From: Poa pratensis
Lineage: Eukaryota > Streptophyta > Magnoliopsida > Poales > Poaceae
Direction of reading: 5' to 3'
Length of the DNA: 64,000 nucleotides
Assembly (NCBI GenBank): GCA_947311845.1
Contig: CAMZMU010000107.1
Coordinates: forward strand, 22,797,326-22,861,325
Shown here piece by piece: positions 56,601 through 64,000 of this stretch (position 1 is its first letter; the number at the start of each line of letters is the position of its first letter). The position numbers and the translations under genes were made by a program. The notes beneath the pieces were generated by a model, which ran no database searches, had not been told where the DNA came from, and was given only the letters and a program-made list of their open reading frames with translations.

Positions 56601-56875
56601 GGGCAGTTCACCAAGATGTGCTGCACCGTGTCCTCCTCCTGAAGACAGGTATAGCAAGGAGATACCTCATCCTGTAAGCCATGTCTGCAACGCCGATCCG
56701 AGGTCCACAGATGACCTTTTAAAGCCAGCCAAGCAAAAATCCTGTAAGCCATGTCACCGGGGATCTTCAAAAGCGCATCGGCAGGCTCGCTCGCCATGGC
56801 CGCATCCTTCCCCTTGTCCGCTGGATCGGTGGCGGGGACAGTTGCAGCGGCACGCTTGATCTTCTTTGGCGCCAT
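53603..56875 (-). pseudogene. Opposite-strand gene 1 of the Tat element ('gypsy-type transposon' domain), split by an L1
   Basis: ATG at 56873-56875 (MAPKKIKRAAATVPATDPAD). After codon IPGD an L1 fragment intrudes (56152-56752); coding resumes with SVTEDTLSEYRQKGWLPPAD and runs through FPLHDFVRGLLYAYGLQIHD, ALWKHIFKVRHNCRGKRPCP to about 55291, where a GTGAGT donor follows KALPA. This globular part matches the domain annotated in grasses as putative gypsy-type transposon. Later exons: 55196-54770 (acidic, nuclear-signal-like GPRKPKRQR), 54678-54430, 54360-54160 and 54085-53603 (coiled coils, ending AESISQA). The direction is opposite to gag-protease, as in Grande. Role unknown. Broken by the L1 and a frame change near 54480. 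Confidence 0.72.
56152..56752 (-). mobile_element. 5'-truncated L1-type LINE with 15-bp target duplication
   Basis: Direct duplication GTCACCGGGGATCTT at 56137-56151 and 56753-56767. A T-run at 56150-56156 is the poly(A) tail read from the plus strand. The minus-strand frame (about 56750-56285) codes the zinc-binding end of a LINE polymerase: FAWLALKGHLWTSDRRCRHG, CYTCLQEEDTVQHILVNCPY (C-x2-C...H-x4-C) and ILACWRLWKQRNARVFHN, ending at 56285. The intact C-terminus with lost 5' part is the normal result of incomplete target-primed reverse transcription. Confidence 0.92.
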
Positions 56876-57320
56876 TGCACAAGGAGCAAAAAGCAAGGAG
56901 CTTGGGAGGCAGAGCAATGGTGTGCGGTGCGCAAGGAAGAAGAGGAACAGAGGAAATGAATGGCAAGTAAATCAAAATCTTGCGCAAAAACTGCTACTTA
57001 CCGCACAACGCAAAACTTCATCATAACCGACCGTCCAAATGTGCGTAGTATCTGGCCGTACACGTGGCGAGCGCAGAGAGCAACCGTCGCATCCCACGTC
57101 GCCCACTACGCACAAAACCCTAGGAGGTTATGATGGCGCGGCGAAAAATACGCCACGTCCGGTCAAATCAAAGCTGAAACGGCGTCTTCTGCAGTCAAAA
57201 CTCTGAACATTGGGCCCACACAGACACGTCTTGTCAAAACGGCGAGCGCACGCCTAAGACGTCACGAATGACGTCAGGGGCAGAGACAACGTCCACGTTC
57301 GAGTGGTGGGTTCGAGACTA
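56876..57320. other. Upstream region of the opposite-strand gene, no gene seen
   Basis: Probable promoter region of the minus-strand gene starting at 56875. It carries repeated ACGT cores (CACGTGG at about 57061, CACGTC near 57146 and 57222, GACGTCAC/GACGTCAG at about 57258-57277), the core of plant bZIP-binding sites. No clear minus-strand TATA box found. Confidence 0.4.
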
Positions 57321-57344
57321 CAATCGACAAAAGGATTCGACTAG

Positions 57345-57630
57345 CAAAGGTACTCCCATGGGAGCATATCAAAAATTTCTTGCGATTGATCAAAAAGGAG
57401 CAAAATTATTGAGATTATCATCTACTTCAAACGAAATAAAGCATAATCTCGGGGGCTACTCCCATGGGAGCGCTGACGCGCTCCCGTAGATTTCAAAGAC
57501 AAAATATTTCGATTGACAAAAAGCAGTATAGAAGGATAATTTGAGATTGTCCTCTATTGCAAGACAATAAACCACAATCTCGGGGGCTACTCCCATGGGA
57601 GCGCTGTCGCGCTCCCATAGATTTCAAAAC
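57345..57630 (+). repeat. 131-bp tandem repeat with palindrome, about two copies
   Basis: CTCGGGGGCTACTCCCATGG starts at 57448 and again at 57579. Each copy includes the perfect palindrome CTCCCATGGGAG and a hairpin GGGAGCGCTG(A/T)CGCGCTCCC. A partial earlier copy (ACTCCCATGGGAGC) is near 57351. Confidence 0.85.
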
Positions 57631-57943
57631 AAGGTAAGAAAGTTCACTCGATTACAGACTCGATTAAAATGCATTAAGTACTTCACAAATCAAAGAACCA
57701 AACTTCATAAATTCCCGGACTATGCCAATCGCAGATGTTTCAGATGCTGCATACGCAAATGCAAAGGTAAGACCCGCCGAGCAATCGAGATGGGCCGAGG
57801 GACGCTCCAACAGTGTTTTCCCTTGAAATTTTCCGTGTCAACAGACATGATGAAAATCCTGACGGACGCGTTAGGTATCAAAAGTTAAACTGCAGAACTA
57901 ATCAGTAAGACCTACAACGGCCTGAGTCGAGACTGTCCAGTAT

Positions 57944-58345
57944 GTTCCAGCTTCGAGTCCGGGGACTCAAACCTGATTGAAGGCTAGTATGGTTTCGCCC
58001 AAATGTGCGGTTAACTGAGCTCGATTTTCGAGTAAATCAGGCCTACTATGTCAATATCCCTAGGCAAAAGTTGCAAAAGTGTTCCAGCTTCGAGTCCGGG
58101 GACTCGAACCTGATTGAAGGCTAGTATGGTTTCGCCCAAATGTGCGGTTAACTGGACTCGATTTTCGAGTGAATCAGGCCTGCTATGTCAATATCCCTAG
58201 GCAAAATCTTTCGACTACGTTCCAGGCTCGAATCCAGGGACTCGAGTCTGACTGAAGACTAGTAAGGTTTTTGCTCAAGTAAGCAGTTAACTGAGCTCGA
58301 TATTCGAGTGAGTCAGGCCTACTATGTTAATATCCCTTGGTTCTG
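57944..58345 (+). repeat. 137-bp tandem repeat, three copies
   Basis: Units start GTTCCAG(C/G)(T)TCGA(G/A)TCC at 57944, 58081 and 58219. The third is the most diverged. The array lies between the opposite-strand gene and the 3' LTR, in the hypervariable region of Tat elements. Confidence 0.9.
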
Positions 58346-58465
58346 TTACGCATACAATCGAAACAAATTAAGAGTAGAAGGACTACGTCGGATCAGGAGT
58401 ATAAAAGCAAAGACTATGACGTGCACGATGAAGGGAGCACATGCTCGATTCTTCGAGTCAAGCAA

Positions 58466-58480
58466 GTACTCGGGGGCTAA
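58466..58480 (+). promoter_or_regulatory. Polypurine tract of the Tat element
   Basis: AGTACTCGGGGGCTAA abuts the 3' LTR at 58481. It is not a pure purine run; the G5 core is the likely plus-strand primer. Confidence 0.6.
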
Positions 58481-58953
58481 TGACGAGGTTATACACTGCG
58501 GGTACCCAAACGTAAAGGTACCTGGTGCACGTGATGATCAAAGAAGCCCAAGGATTAATCGAAGCCCACGAAGGAAGGCCTGAGACGAAGAGTGATTTCC
58601 AAGTTAGATCAAGTTATGGTCGGTTAAGACTTTCCATACATGTAACCTTGGTCGGTTATGTTTCCCGAGACCCAGCCTCCTATATAAAGGCTAGGAGGGT
58701 GATCGATCAAGGCAAGGAATCCATAGCCACCGAAACCTCGACGAGATCATCATCTCGCCGAACCCTTGTAACCCTCATAATCACACCATAAACACAGACA
58801 AGCAGGAAGTAGGGGTTTTACCTCACTCGAGGGCCCTGAACCTGGGTAAATCCAGCTTGTCAGCCGTCGATTCCATCGATACTACGCGTTCTCTACCACA
58901 CAATCAACCCTAGGTATAGCAACCATGGGAATTGCCGAGGGCACACCTCGACA
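58481..58953 (+). repeat. 3' LTR of the Tat element
   Basis: Same length as the 5' LTR with about nine base changes. Confidence 0.95.
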
Positions 58954-59518
58954 CTCGTCCTAGTACCTCGAGTCCGGCGCGATGGCCAGGTCGTCGAGGT
59001 ATTCCCCCGGGAGGGCAACACGGCGGCGCGCTTTCTCCACCGCCCTCGCACGGGCACTCTTTGGGATCGTGGAACCGTAATCCGTTGTGGATTCAGGTGC
59101 CAACCGTCCGGCAGGTGGACGTCGGGCCAGAAGACTGGGGTGGCATTGTTCCAATGCCACCGACACTCTTTGACCGGCACATAGCAGCGACGCCGCTTCG
59201 GCGGTCCCCCGACCACCAAGACGCTCGGTGGCACAAGGTCGAAAGGTGTCGGAGGTGCCGGGGAAAGGGCGCGACGCGGAAGAGGAGGTGGAGCGGCGTG
59301 TGGTGGAGGGGGGAGATCGCGCCGCGGTGCAGATCTCCTTGGCCGGAGGAGCTGCTGGCCTCATAGTCGTGCTTGGCCTTCTTCCACCACAGCGGCGTTG
59401 CTCCAGACGGCTAGGGTTTGGATAGAAAAGGGGCCAAAGGCCAAAATGCATCCGCTCGTTGGTCCTTGTTTTTTGGCCGCGCCGACCTAGACGGACAGAA
59501 GCGTTGGAGTTGCCCTAA

Positions 59519-60633
59519 GAGCATCTCTAGCAGATACGTATAAGCCCCTCGGCCCAGAAAAGTCCGGCCGATATGGGGTATGGGCCGTTTTTTCGGCCTG
59601 AGCAGATACCGAATATGGGCCAGGCCCGGAAAACTTTATCCGGGGAGCAGGATAAGTGGCGGCTCCTTCGCTATATTAGGGGCACGAAGGGGTCGATGCG
59701 GTATGAATCCCGCACCCCTCCGCCGTACCCAGCACCGCTCCGACAGCTCCTTCACTCAGCTCCAACGAGCAATCTACGCTGCGTCGCAGCTCCTCTCCCC
59801 TTTCCACCACAAGATCCATGGCCGGCTCGACCCTGCACAGTTCCGGCGGGCGCGGAGGAGGCCGGGAGCCGCCAGAAGACGAGGCGGCGAGGCGGGCGGC
59901 CGAGAAGAAGGCGCGGGAAGCGGCCGAGCACCGCTCGTCGCGGAGGAACGACGCGGAGGTGGGGAGCTCCAGCGGCAGCCGGAGGAGGAAGCGGCCGGAG
60001 CTCCCGGTAGAGGAGCCGGTGGAGGAGGAGTTCCTAGCGGACCCCTTCCCGGCGGGGCACGTCCGCGTGACCCCCGAAGGCTGATGGGGATCTGCATTCA
60101 TCCACTTCGACCGTTTCCAGGAGGTTCTCCTCCCGGCTTACGGTCGTGTCCGCCGTGCCGAGGCGGAGGTCGCCGCGTTGGAGGCCCGAGCACCTGGTGC
60201 CGAGCAGCGCCTGACGGCGGCGGTCGACGAGCACGAGCTGGCGGTGGCGCTACGCGACATCGCCGAGGAGGAGGAGCTCGACCTCGAGCGGTAGGTCGCC
60301 GCCGACGCCGACGAGCTTCCGCGAAGATCGGCGACGCCTCCGGAGAAGATCGCCGCCGTAGAAGCCTAGGCTAGATCTAGGGTTTCAATTTCTGTTTTAA
60401 ATGTAGCTTCATTTCGGTTGTGTCGAACTTAATTTCAGTTCTATCGTACTGTTATCTAGTTTGCTTCCTCTAATTCTCGCGCGAACTTTGCAATTTCATC
60501 TAGCTTTGAATATCCAGTATAGGTTTGCTGTATCTGTTCTTCCCCGCGTCGTTCGATACCGGAAACGAGTTTTCTAGTCAACCGGATAAGAGATATCCGG
60601 TACCAACATATTCGATATCTGCTAGAGTTGCTC
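59519..60633 (+). mobile_element. Third Harbinger-type element
   Basis: Inverted termini GAGCATCTCTAGCAGATA and (right, reversed) GAGCAACTCTAGCAGATA, with TAA at 59516-59518 and 60634-60636. 1115 bp, no transposase; one GC-rich plus-strand frame. Confidence 0.82.
59818..60374 (+). CDS. Charged frame inside the third Harbinger-type element, uncertain
   Basis: From ATG 59818 a frame of 88 codons begins MAGSTLHSSGGRGGGREPPE and contains an alanine/arginine helix (DEAARRAAEKKAREAAEHRS) and EELPVEEPVEEEFLADPFPA-like acidic sequence before stopping at 60084. Coding character seems to continue in another frame to about 60296 (VRRAEAEVAALEARAPGAEQ, then HELAVALRDIAEEEELDLER), so one base change near 60080 may have cut a protein of about 160 residues. 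No domain is recognised. Termination codon TAG at about 60294 in that frame. Could be an element protein or a captured fragment. Confidence 0.4.
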
Positions 60634-60689
60634 TAATACCATACATATGCACCCAGATCTTCGCTTTACCCCTAAATCGTTTTGTCTAA

Positions 60690-61681
60690 GGATGACTCCA
60701 ACGGGGCGACCCAAACGGACGCGCGTTTGGTCCGTGTTTTGTCCGTTTGGGTCGGCAAACGGACGCGCGTCCGGCCCCTGTCCGCCCCTTTCCTGGCAGT
60801 GCGCCCAACGGGCCGACGCATCGAGTCCGCCCGGCGACGGCCTGGGCATTTCGCCGAACAGGTTACGCACCGGGGCGACCACTTCCGGGGCAGCTGCACG
60901 CGCGGCCGCAGTCTGCGCCGCCGGTGAGTGTCCGGCCAAATGTGTAGCAGGCGTGTTCAGATTAAGCGTAGGTACCTCGACTGGGCTGGGCACGGATTCG
61001 CCTGAGGTAGGGGAAACCCGCGGCGGCATGGTTCCCGGAAGGTACCCGTACGGTGGCGATGGTGCCGTCACGGAAGATCTCGACCTTGGCGGTCGGGCCG
61101 CCGAGGCGTTGGAGCTGGCCGCCGCAGTCGCGACACCGACCGCGGCCGCCGTCGGGGTAATTCCAATCAGGAGGAGGGCAGCAGTCGCGGTCCTGGACAC
61201 GAGGTCAGATTCGTCCTCCTGCACGGCGACGGCCTTCTTGGCCGCGTCGAGCTTCTCCTGCTTCAACCTCCTCCTCCGGGCGCCCCGCTTCTGGGTCTCT
61301 GCGGCCCTCTGCTATTCGGTGAGTTCCTTCTTTGGTTTCTTTGCAGCTTTGGGCGCACGTCCAGCGGCGGGGCCGGCGGCGACGGCAGGTCCAGCGTCGG
61401 AGGCGGCGGCGGCTGCACCGGTCATGGCTAGGGTTGGAGTGTGGACTGGGGTTTTTGGAGAGGGAGAGCCCGAAGTGCGGACCAGAGGAGGACACAATTG
61501 CGCTCCGCCGCGTGTCCGCGCCCGACGCATCCGTGGCCCAAATTTGGGCCAGAAATGCGTCGCGGCAGACAGAAAAACGGACCGCGGTCCGTTTGCGTCG
61601 CCCCGTTGGACCGTGTTTTTGCCTCGCGCGGACAGGGACAGACGCGCGCGGACTCGATGCGTCGGCCCGTTGGAGTCATCC
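60690..61681 (-). mobile_element. Fourth Harbinger-type element, upstream of the MSL10-like gene
   Basis: Inverted termini GGATGACTCCAACGG(G)C with TAA at 60687-60689 and 61682-61684; 992 bp. The subterminal GACCCAAACGGACGCG occurs at the left and a related GACAGACGCGCGCGGACTC at the right. It holds a minus-strand frame but no transposase. Confidence 0.87.
60860..61425 (-). pseudogene. Fragment of an alanine-rich frame in the fourth Harbinger-type element
   Basis: Minus strand, starting MTGAAAAASDAGPAVAAGPA at about 61425, then APKAAKKPKKELTE and a stop at 61312; it continues with RRRRLKQEKLDAAKKAVAVQ-like sequence and RTATAALLLIGITPTAA to LFGEMPRPSPG near 60835. I take it for the N-terminal part of the frame that precedes a SANT/Myb-like domain in larger Triticeae Harbinger relatives; that domain is absent here. 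Function unknown, and the frame is interrupted by a TAG near 61314. Confidence 0.45.
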
Positions 61682-61684
61682 TAA

Positions 61685-61989
61685 CATCCTCTGCTCCAAA
61701 TCCCGAGCACTGCCACTGCCAGGTACTCCCGGTGTGAACTGTGAAGCCCTGCGTGCGGTGGTGATGCGAAGCGCGTCGTTGGCTCACGACAGGCGCCGCG
61801 CCGCTGCCTACAAAAGAAACGCGGACGGGGTCCCCAGCCCAACGCAGAGCGGCGAAAAGGCGCGTGTTTTGCCAAGTGTTGTCAGCTCTCCACGTTGTTC
61901 CGGAACAATCTCCACCCGAGGGCCCTAGCCTTGGCAACGGCAACGCAGCCAAAGTGTGCGTGCTGTGTGGTGTTTGTTGGTCGGCGGCG
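61685..61989 (+). promoter_or_regulatory. Proximal promoter and 5' leader of the MSL10-like gene
   Basis: The 305 bases between the fourth Harbinger and the ATG. GCCTACAAAAGAAAC at about 61806-61820 is the only weak TATA-like site. ACGTTGTT and CCGGAACAATC stretches lie at about 61890-61910. No convincing splice sites seen, so the leader is probably unspliced. Confidence 0.45.
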
Positions 61990-63922
61990 ATGGATCAGGT
62001 GCAGCGCGAGAGCAGCCTCAGGTCCTACGGCTCGGCCAGGTCGCTGTCGCCGCTGGCGGACCACGTCGTGCCGTCCGATCTCGGTGTGCGGCGGGAGGTC
62101 GTTGTGAAGATCGACGGGGACGGGAACGGCCCGCGCCCTCCTCCGTCCCCGGCGCGGACGGCGGCGCGAATGCGAGCTCGAACACCACCAGCTCGACGGC
62201 GAGGGCGAGCAAGGCGCTGTCGACCGCCGCCAGCTCGCCGTCCAAGGGCTGGGACGACGGCACCTACGATTTCTGGCAGAACGAGGGCGGCGGAAAAGGG
62301 AACGGCACCGCGCGCCGCGTCGAGGCCTTCAGCTTCAAGAATCGCCCGACGCAGCCGCCGCCGTCATCCCCTACACTCTCGCCGAAGCAGGCCAACGCCG
62401 TCCCTTCGCTCTCGCCGAAGCAGGCCAACGCTGCCGCGGTGGAGGGCGTCGAGGACCCGCCCACGCGCCTCATCGGGAACTTCCTCCGCAATCAGAAGGC
62501 GGCCGGGGCCGAGCTGTCGCTCGACCTCAACCTCGAGATGGAGGAGGACGTCATCGGCAGGTCCTCAGGGCCCTCTTTATCCAACTCCCGTGAACGGGAT
62601 GCGCGTGTCTCCTTCGAAGAACTCCACAGCTCCTAGTCTTCTTCATCTGACTCCGATGGCGGCGGCGGCAGGCGTAGGCGTGCCAGCGCTGACGGCGAGC
62701 TAACACGCCGCACCAACAACACTTCCACTCCGGCCAAAGCGCGACCATTACTGCGAGCCAAGACGCGCTCTCGGCTCACGGACCCGCCGCCGCACTCACC
62801 CGTGCCAGCTCGTGCAATCGAGGAGGAGCGCAAGTCGTCTGCCCGGCCTCCTAGATCCGGCCAGTTCCCTTCTGGCCGTATGACCGGCAGGTTAGGCCAG
62901 TTTCCTTCGGGGCGTAAGACGGGCAAGTCCGGTGCCGTCGGCAAGTCGGGTCCGATGGAGGAGGCGGAGGACGATCCCTTCATAGACGATGACATCCCCG
63001 ACGACTTCAAGCGTGGCAAGCTCGACACTCTCACCATATTGCAGTGGATCAGCCTGGTGCTCATTATCGGGGCATTGGTGTGCAGCCTCACGACAAAGAG
63101 ATTGTCAAGGAAGAAGGTCTGGGAGCTAAACCTCTGGAAGTGGGAGCTCCTTGTGTTTGTGCTCATCTGTGGCCGCCTCGTCTCTGGGTGGGTCATCCGG
63201 ATCGCTGTGCTCTACTTCGTGTATGGCGTCCGGGGCGCCGTGCAGAACGCTCTCTGGCTCGGCCTGGTTCTTGCCTCTTGGCACTTCCTGTTTGACAAGA
63301 ACGTCCAGACGCACACGGCGGTACTGCCGTATGTGACCAAGGTACTGTTCTGCTTACTCGTCGCCACACTCATCCGCCTTCTCAAGACATTGCTGCTCAA
63401 GGTGCTTGCTTCGTCCTTCCACGTCTCGACATACTTTGATCGGATTCAAGAGGCATTGTTCAACCAATATGTCATTGAGACGCTCTCTGGGCCGCAACTA
63501 GTTGATGAAGACTACGTGCTTGCTGAGGTGCGTGAGCTCCAACGTGCAGGCGCAACCATCCCAAAAGAGCTCCTTGCCGCCTTGCCAGCCAAGAATCTAT
63601 CAGGGCAAAGGAGCATTCGGATCTCGGGTTTAATCTCTAGAGGAGATGGAAGCAACCAGCTGTCAAAGGAGAAAAAACAGCGTGAGCTTGATGAAGGGAT
63701 CTCCATTGACAAGCTCCATAGGCTCAATCAGAAAAACGTCTCAGCATTTAACATGAAGAGGCTCATGAAGATTGTTCGGTTTGGGACGCTCACCACAATG
63801 GATGAGCAGATTCAACAGGCAACAGGAGACGGGGATGAGTCAGGGACACAGATTCGCAGTGAATACGAGGCCGAAGTGGCCGCCAAGCAGATCTTTCACA
63901 ATGTAGCGAAGCCTGGATCCAA
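61990..63922 (+). pseudogene. MSL10-like mechanosensitive channel, exon 1, with apparent breaks
   Basis: Plant MscS-like channel of the MSL4-10 group, a plasma-membrane channel opened by membrane tension. ATG at 61990 (MDQVQRESSLRSYGSARSLS). Near 62140-62160 the frame changes; the second frame (WDDGTYDFWQNEGGG, then EDPPTRLIGNFLRNQKAAGA, LDLNLEMEEDV) reaches a TAG at 62634-62636 after EELHSS and, without shift, continues to the exon end. Four membrane helices: about 63034-63090, 63130-63225, 63235-63295 and 63322-63400. The group signature FHVSTYFDRIQEALFNQYVI is at about 63418-63477, and FNMKRLMKIV at 63749. The exon ends in ...AKPGSK with a GTAAGC donor at 63923. About 14 residues usual between IRIAV and LYFVYGV are missing at about 63211. 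The MscS pore part would be in later exons. Confidence 0.85.
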
Positions 63923-64000
63923 GTAAGCATTTCTTTCTCGTCTTAGACAGGCACCCTTTTCTTTTTAGTTACAAGTTACATCGTTTTGAATTGCTATTGT
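63923..64000 (+). other. Start of intron 1 of the MSL10-like gene
   Basis: GTAAGCATTTC donor followed by T-rich sequence to the window edge, splitting the codon after ...PGS. In the MSL10 family an exon join at AKPGSK is plausible. Confidence 0.7.

Larger units (their letters stand above)
47647..58953 (+). mobile_element. Tat-lineage gypsy: gag-protease plus opposite-strand genes, no polymerase
   Basis: LTRs of 473 bp (47647-48119, 58481-58953) with target duplication CTCGT (47642-47646, 58954-58958). PBS at 48121, PPT before 58481. Plus-strand gag and protease at about 48120-51781; then a 46-bp tandem array; then two spliced genes on the minus strand (56875-52614); then two more tandem arrays. 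No reverse transcriptase, RNase H or integrase. By hand count nine mismatches and no indels separate the LTRs (about 1.9%). Opposite-strand genes upstream of the 3' LTR are known from Tat elements such as Grande. Confidence 0.9.
47104..59451 (-). pseudogene. Proline/arginine-rich frame of the second Harbinger, interrupted
   Basis: Minus-strand coding-like sequence at 59240-58954 (VGGPPKRRRCYVPVKECRWH, then PDVHLPDGWHLNPQRITV and LPGEYLDDLAIAPDSRY) resumes left of the Tat insertion at 47646-47130 (RRRTLSAPAPAPPPVAERYP, WVHLQQKQEAEEQELQAP, PPYVVIPDSDDDEPPAPS). I recognise the pattern as a frame repeatedly found inside small Triticeae Harbinger-type elements; no function is known. Frame shifts occur near 59085 and within the left part. 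It may be a captured or element-specific protein; coding potential is inferred from the proline/acidic pattern only. Confidence 0.45.
46913..59515 (-). mobile_element. Second Harbinger-type element, split by a Tat gypsy
   Basis: Terminal inverted repeat GGGCAACTCCA(A/C)CGC at both ends and TAA on both sides (46910-46912, 59516-59518). Without the 11.3-kb Tat insertion it is about 1.3 kb. It carries a GC-rich minus-strand reading frame in two pieces but no transposase. Confidence 0.8.

Noticed and set aside
59676..60101. Minus-strand 141-codon frame in the third Harbinger
   Set aside because: It is antisense to the more protein-like charged plus-strand frame and has no recognisable motif.
60647..61684. 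345-codon plus-strand frame
   Set aside because: Runs from outside the element across both TIRs of the fourth Harbinger; composition is alanine/arginine from GC-rich DNA, antisense to the more plausible minus-strand frame.

Overview
The window is a 64-kb piece of a grass nuclear genome, most likely Triticeae (wheat, barley, rye, Aegilops). The reasons are a BARE/Angela-type copia LTR, several Athila-type gypsy LTRs whose minus-strand start is TGATACGTCTC, a 4.6-kb LARD-sized solo LTR, a Maximus/SIRE-type copia, and GC-rich monocot coding sequence at the right edge. About 96% is transposable-element DNA nested to at least four levels. The only ordinary host gene seen is the first exon of an MSL10-type mechanosensitive channel gene at 61990-63922.

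From outside to inside: (0) a PIF/Harbinger element with a dead DDE transposase gene ends at 46909; its left end lies outside the window. (1) A BARE-like copia on the minus strand is inserted in it: 5' LTR 41856-43435, PBS 41843-41854, leader, and the start of gag at 140-1. (2) The copia leader holds a gypsy solo LTR (1417-1652 plus 40504-41770). (3) That LTR is split by a Mutator-like element (MULE) at 1653-40494, with long terminal inverted repeats and a perfect 9-bp target duplication AATGATTAA. (4) The MULE carries two convergent genes, a mudrA-like transposase from the left and an unidentified acidic/lysine-tailed protein from the right. It was then filled by an Athila-type element (4581-16138, TSD GGCCT) that holds a giant solo LTR (6760-11370, TSD CCTTC), an RTE-type LINE end, a truncated Tat-lineage element (18535 to about 22300) and a Maximus-like copia (about 22300-39333). 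The copia is itself split by a gag-protease gypsy element (25648-33623, TSD GGTGC). Removing the insertions leaves a MULE of about 5.9 kb.

Right of 43.4 kb, Harbinger-type elements lie end to end, adjoining across single TAA targets (end 46909; 46913-59515; 59519-60633), with a fourth at 60690-61681. The second holds a complete Tat-lineage gypsy (47647-58953, TSD CTCGT) that keeps gag and protease, has no reverse transcriptase or integrase, and carries two spliced genes on the opposite strand, three tandem arrays and an L1 fragment with a 15-bp target duplication. The fourth Harbinger lies about 300 bp upstream of the MSL10-like start codon.

Most element genes are broken by frameshifts and stops. 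Even the host exon has one apparent frameshift, one in-frame TAG and one short in-frame loss, so real decay and assembly error both need checking. All boundaries and comparisons were made by eye.
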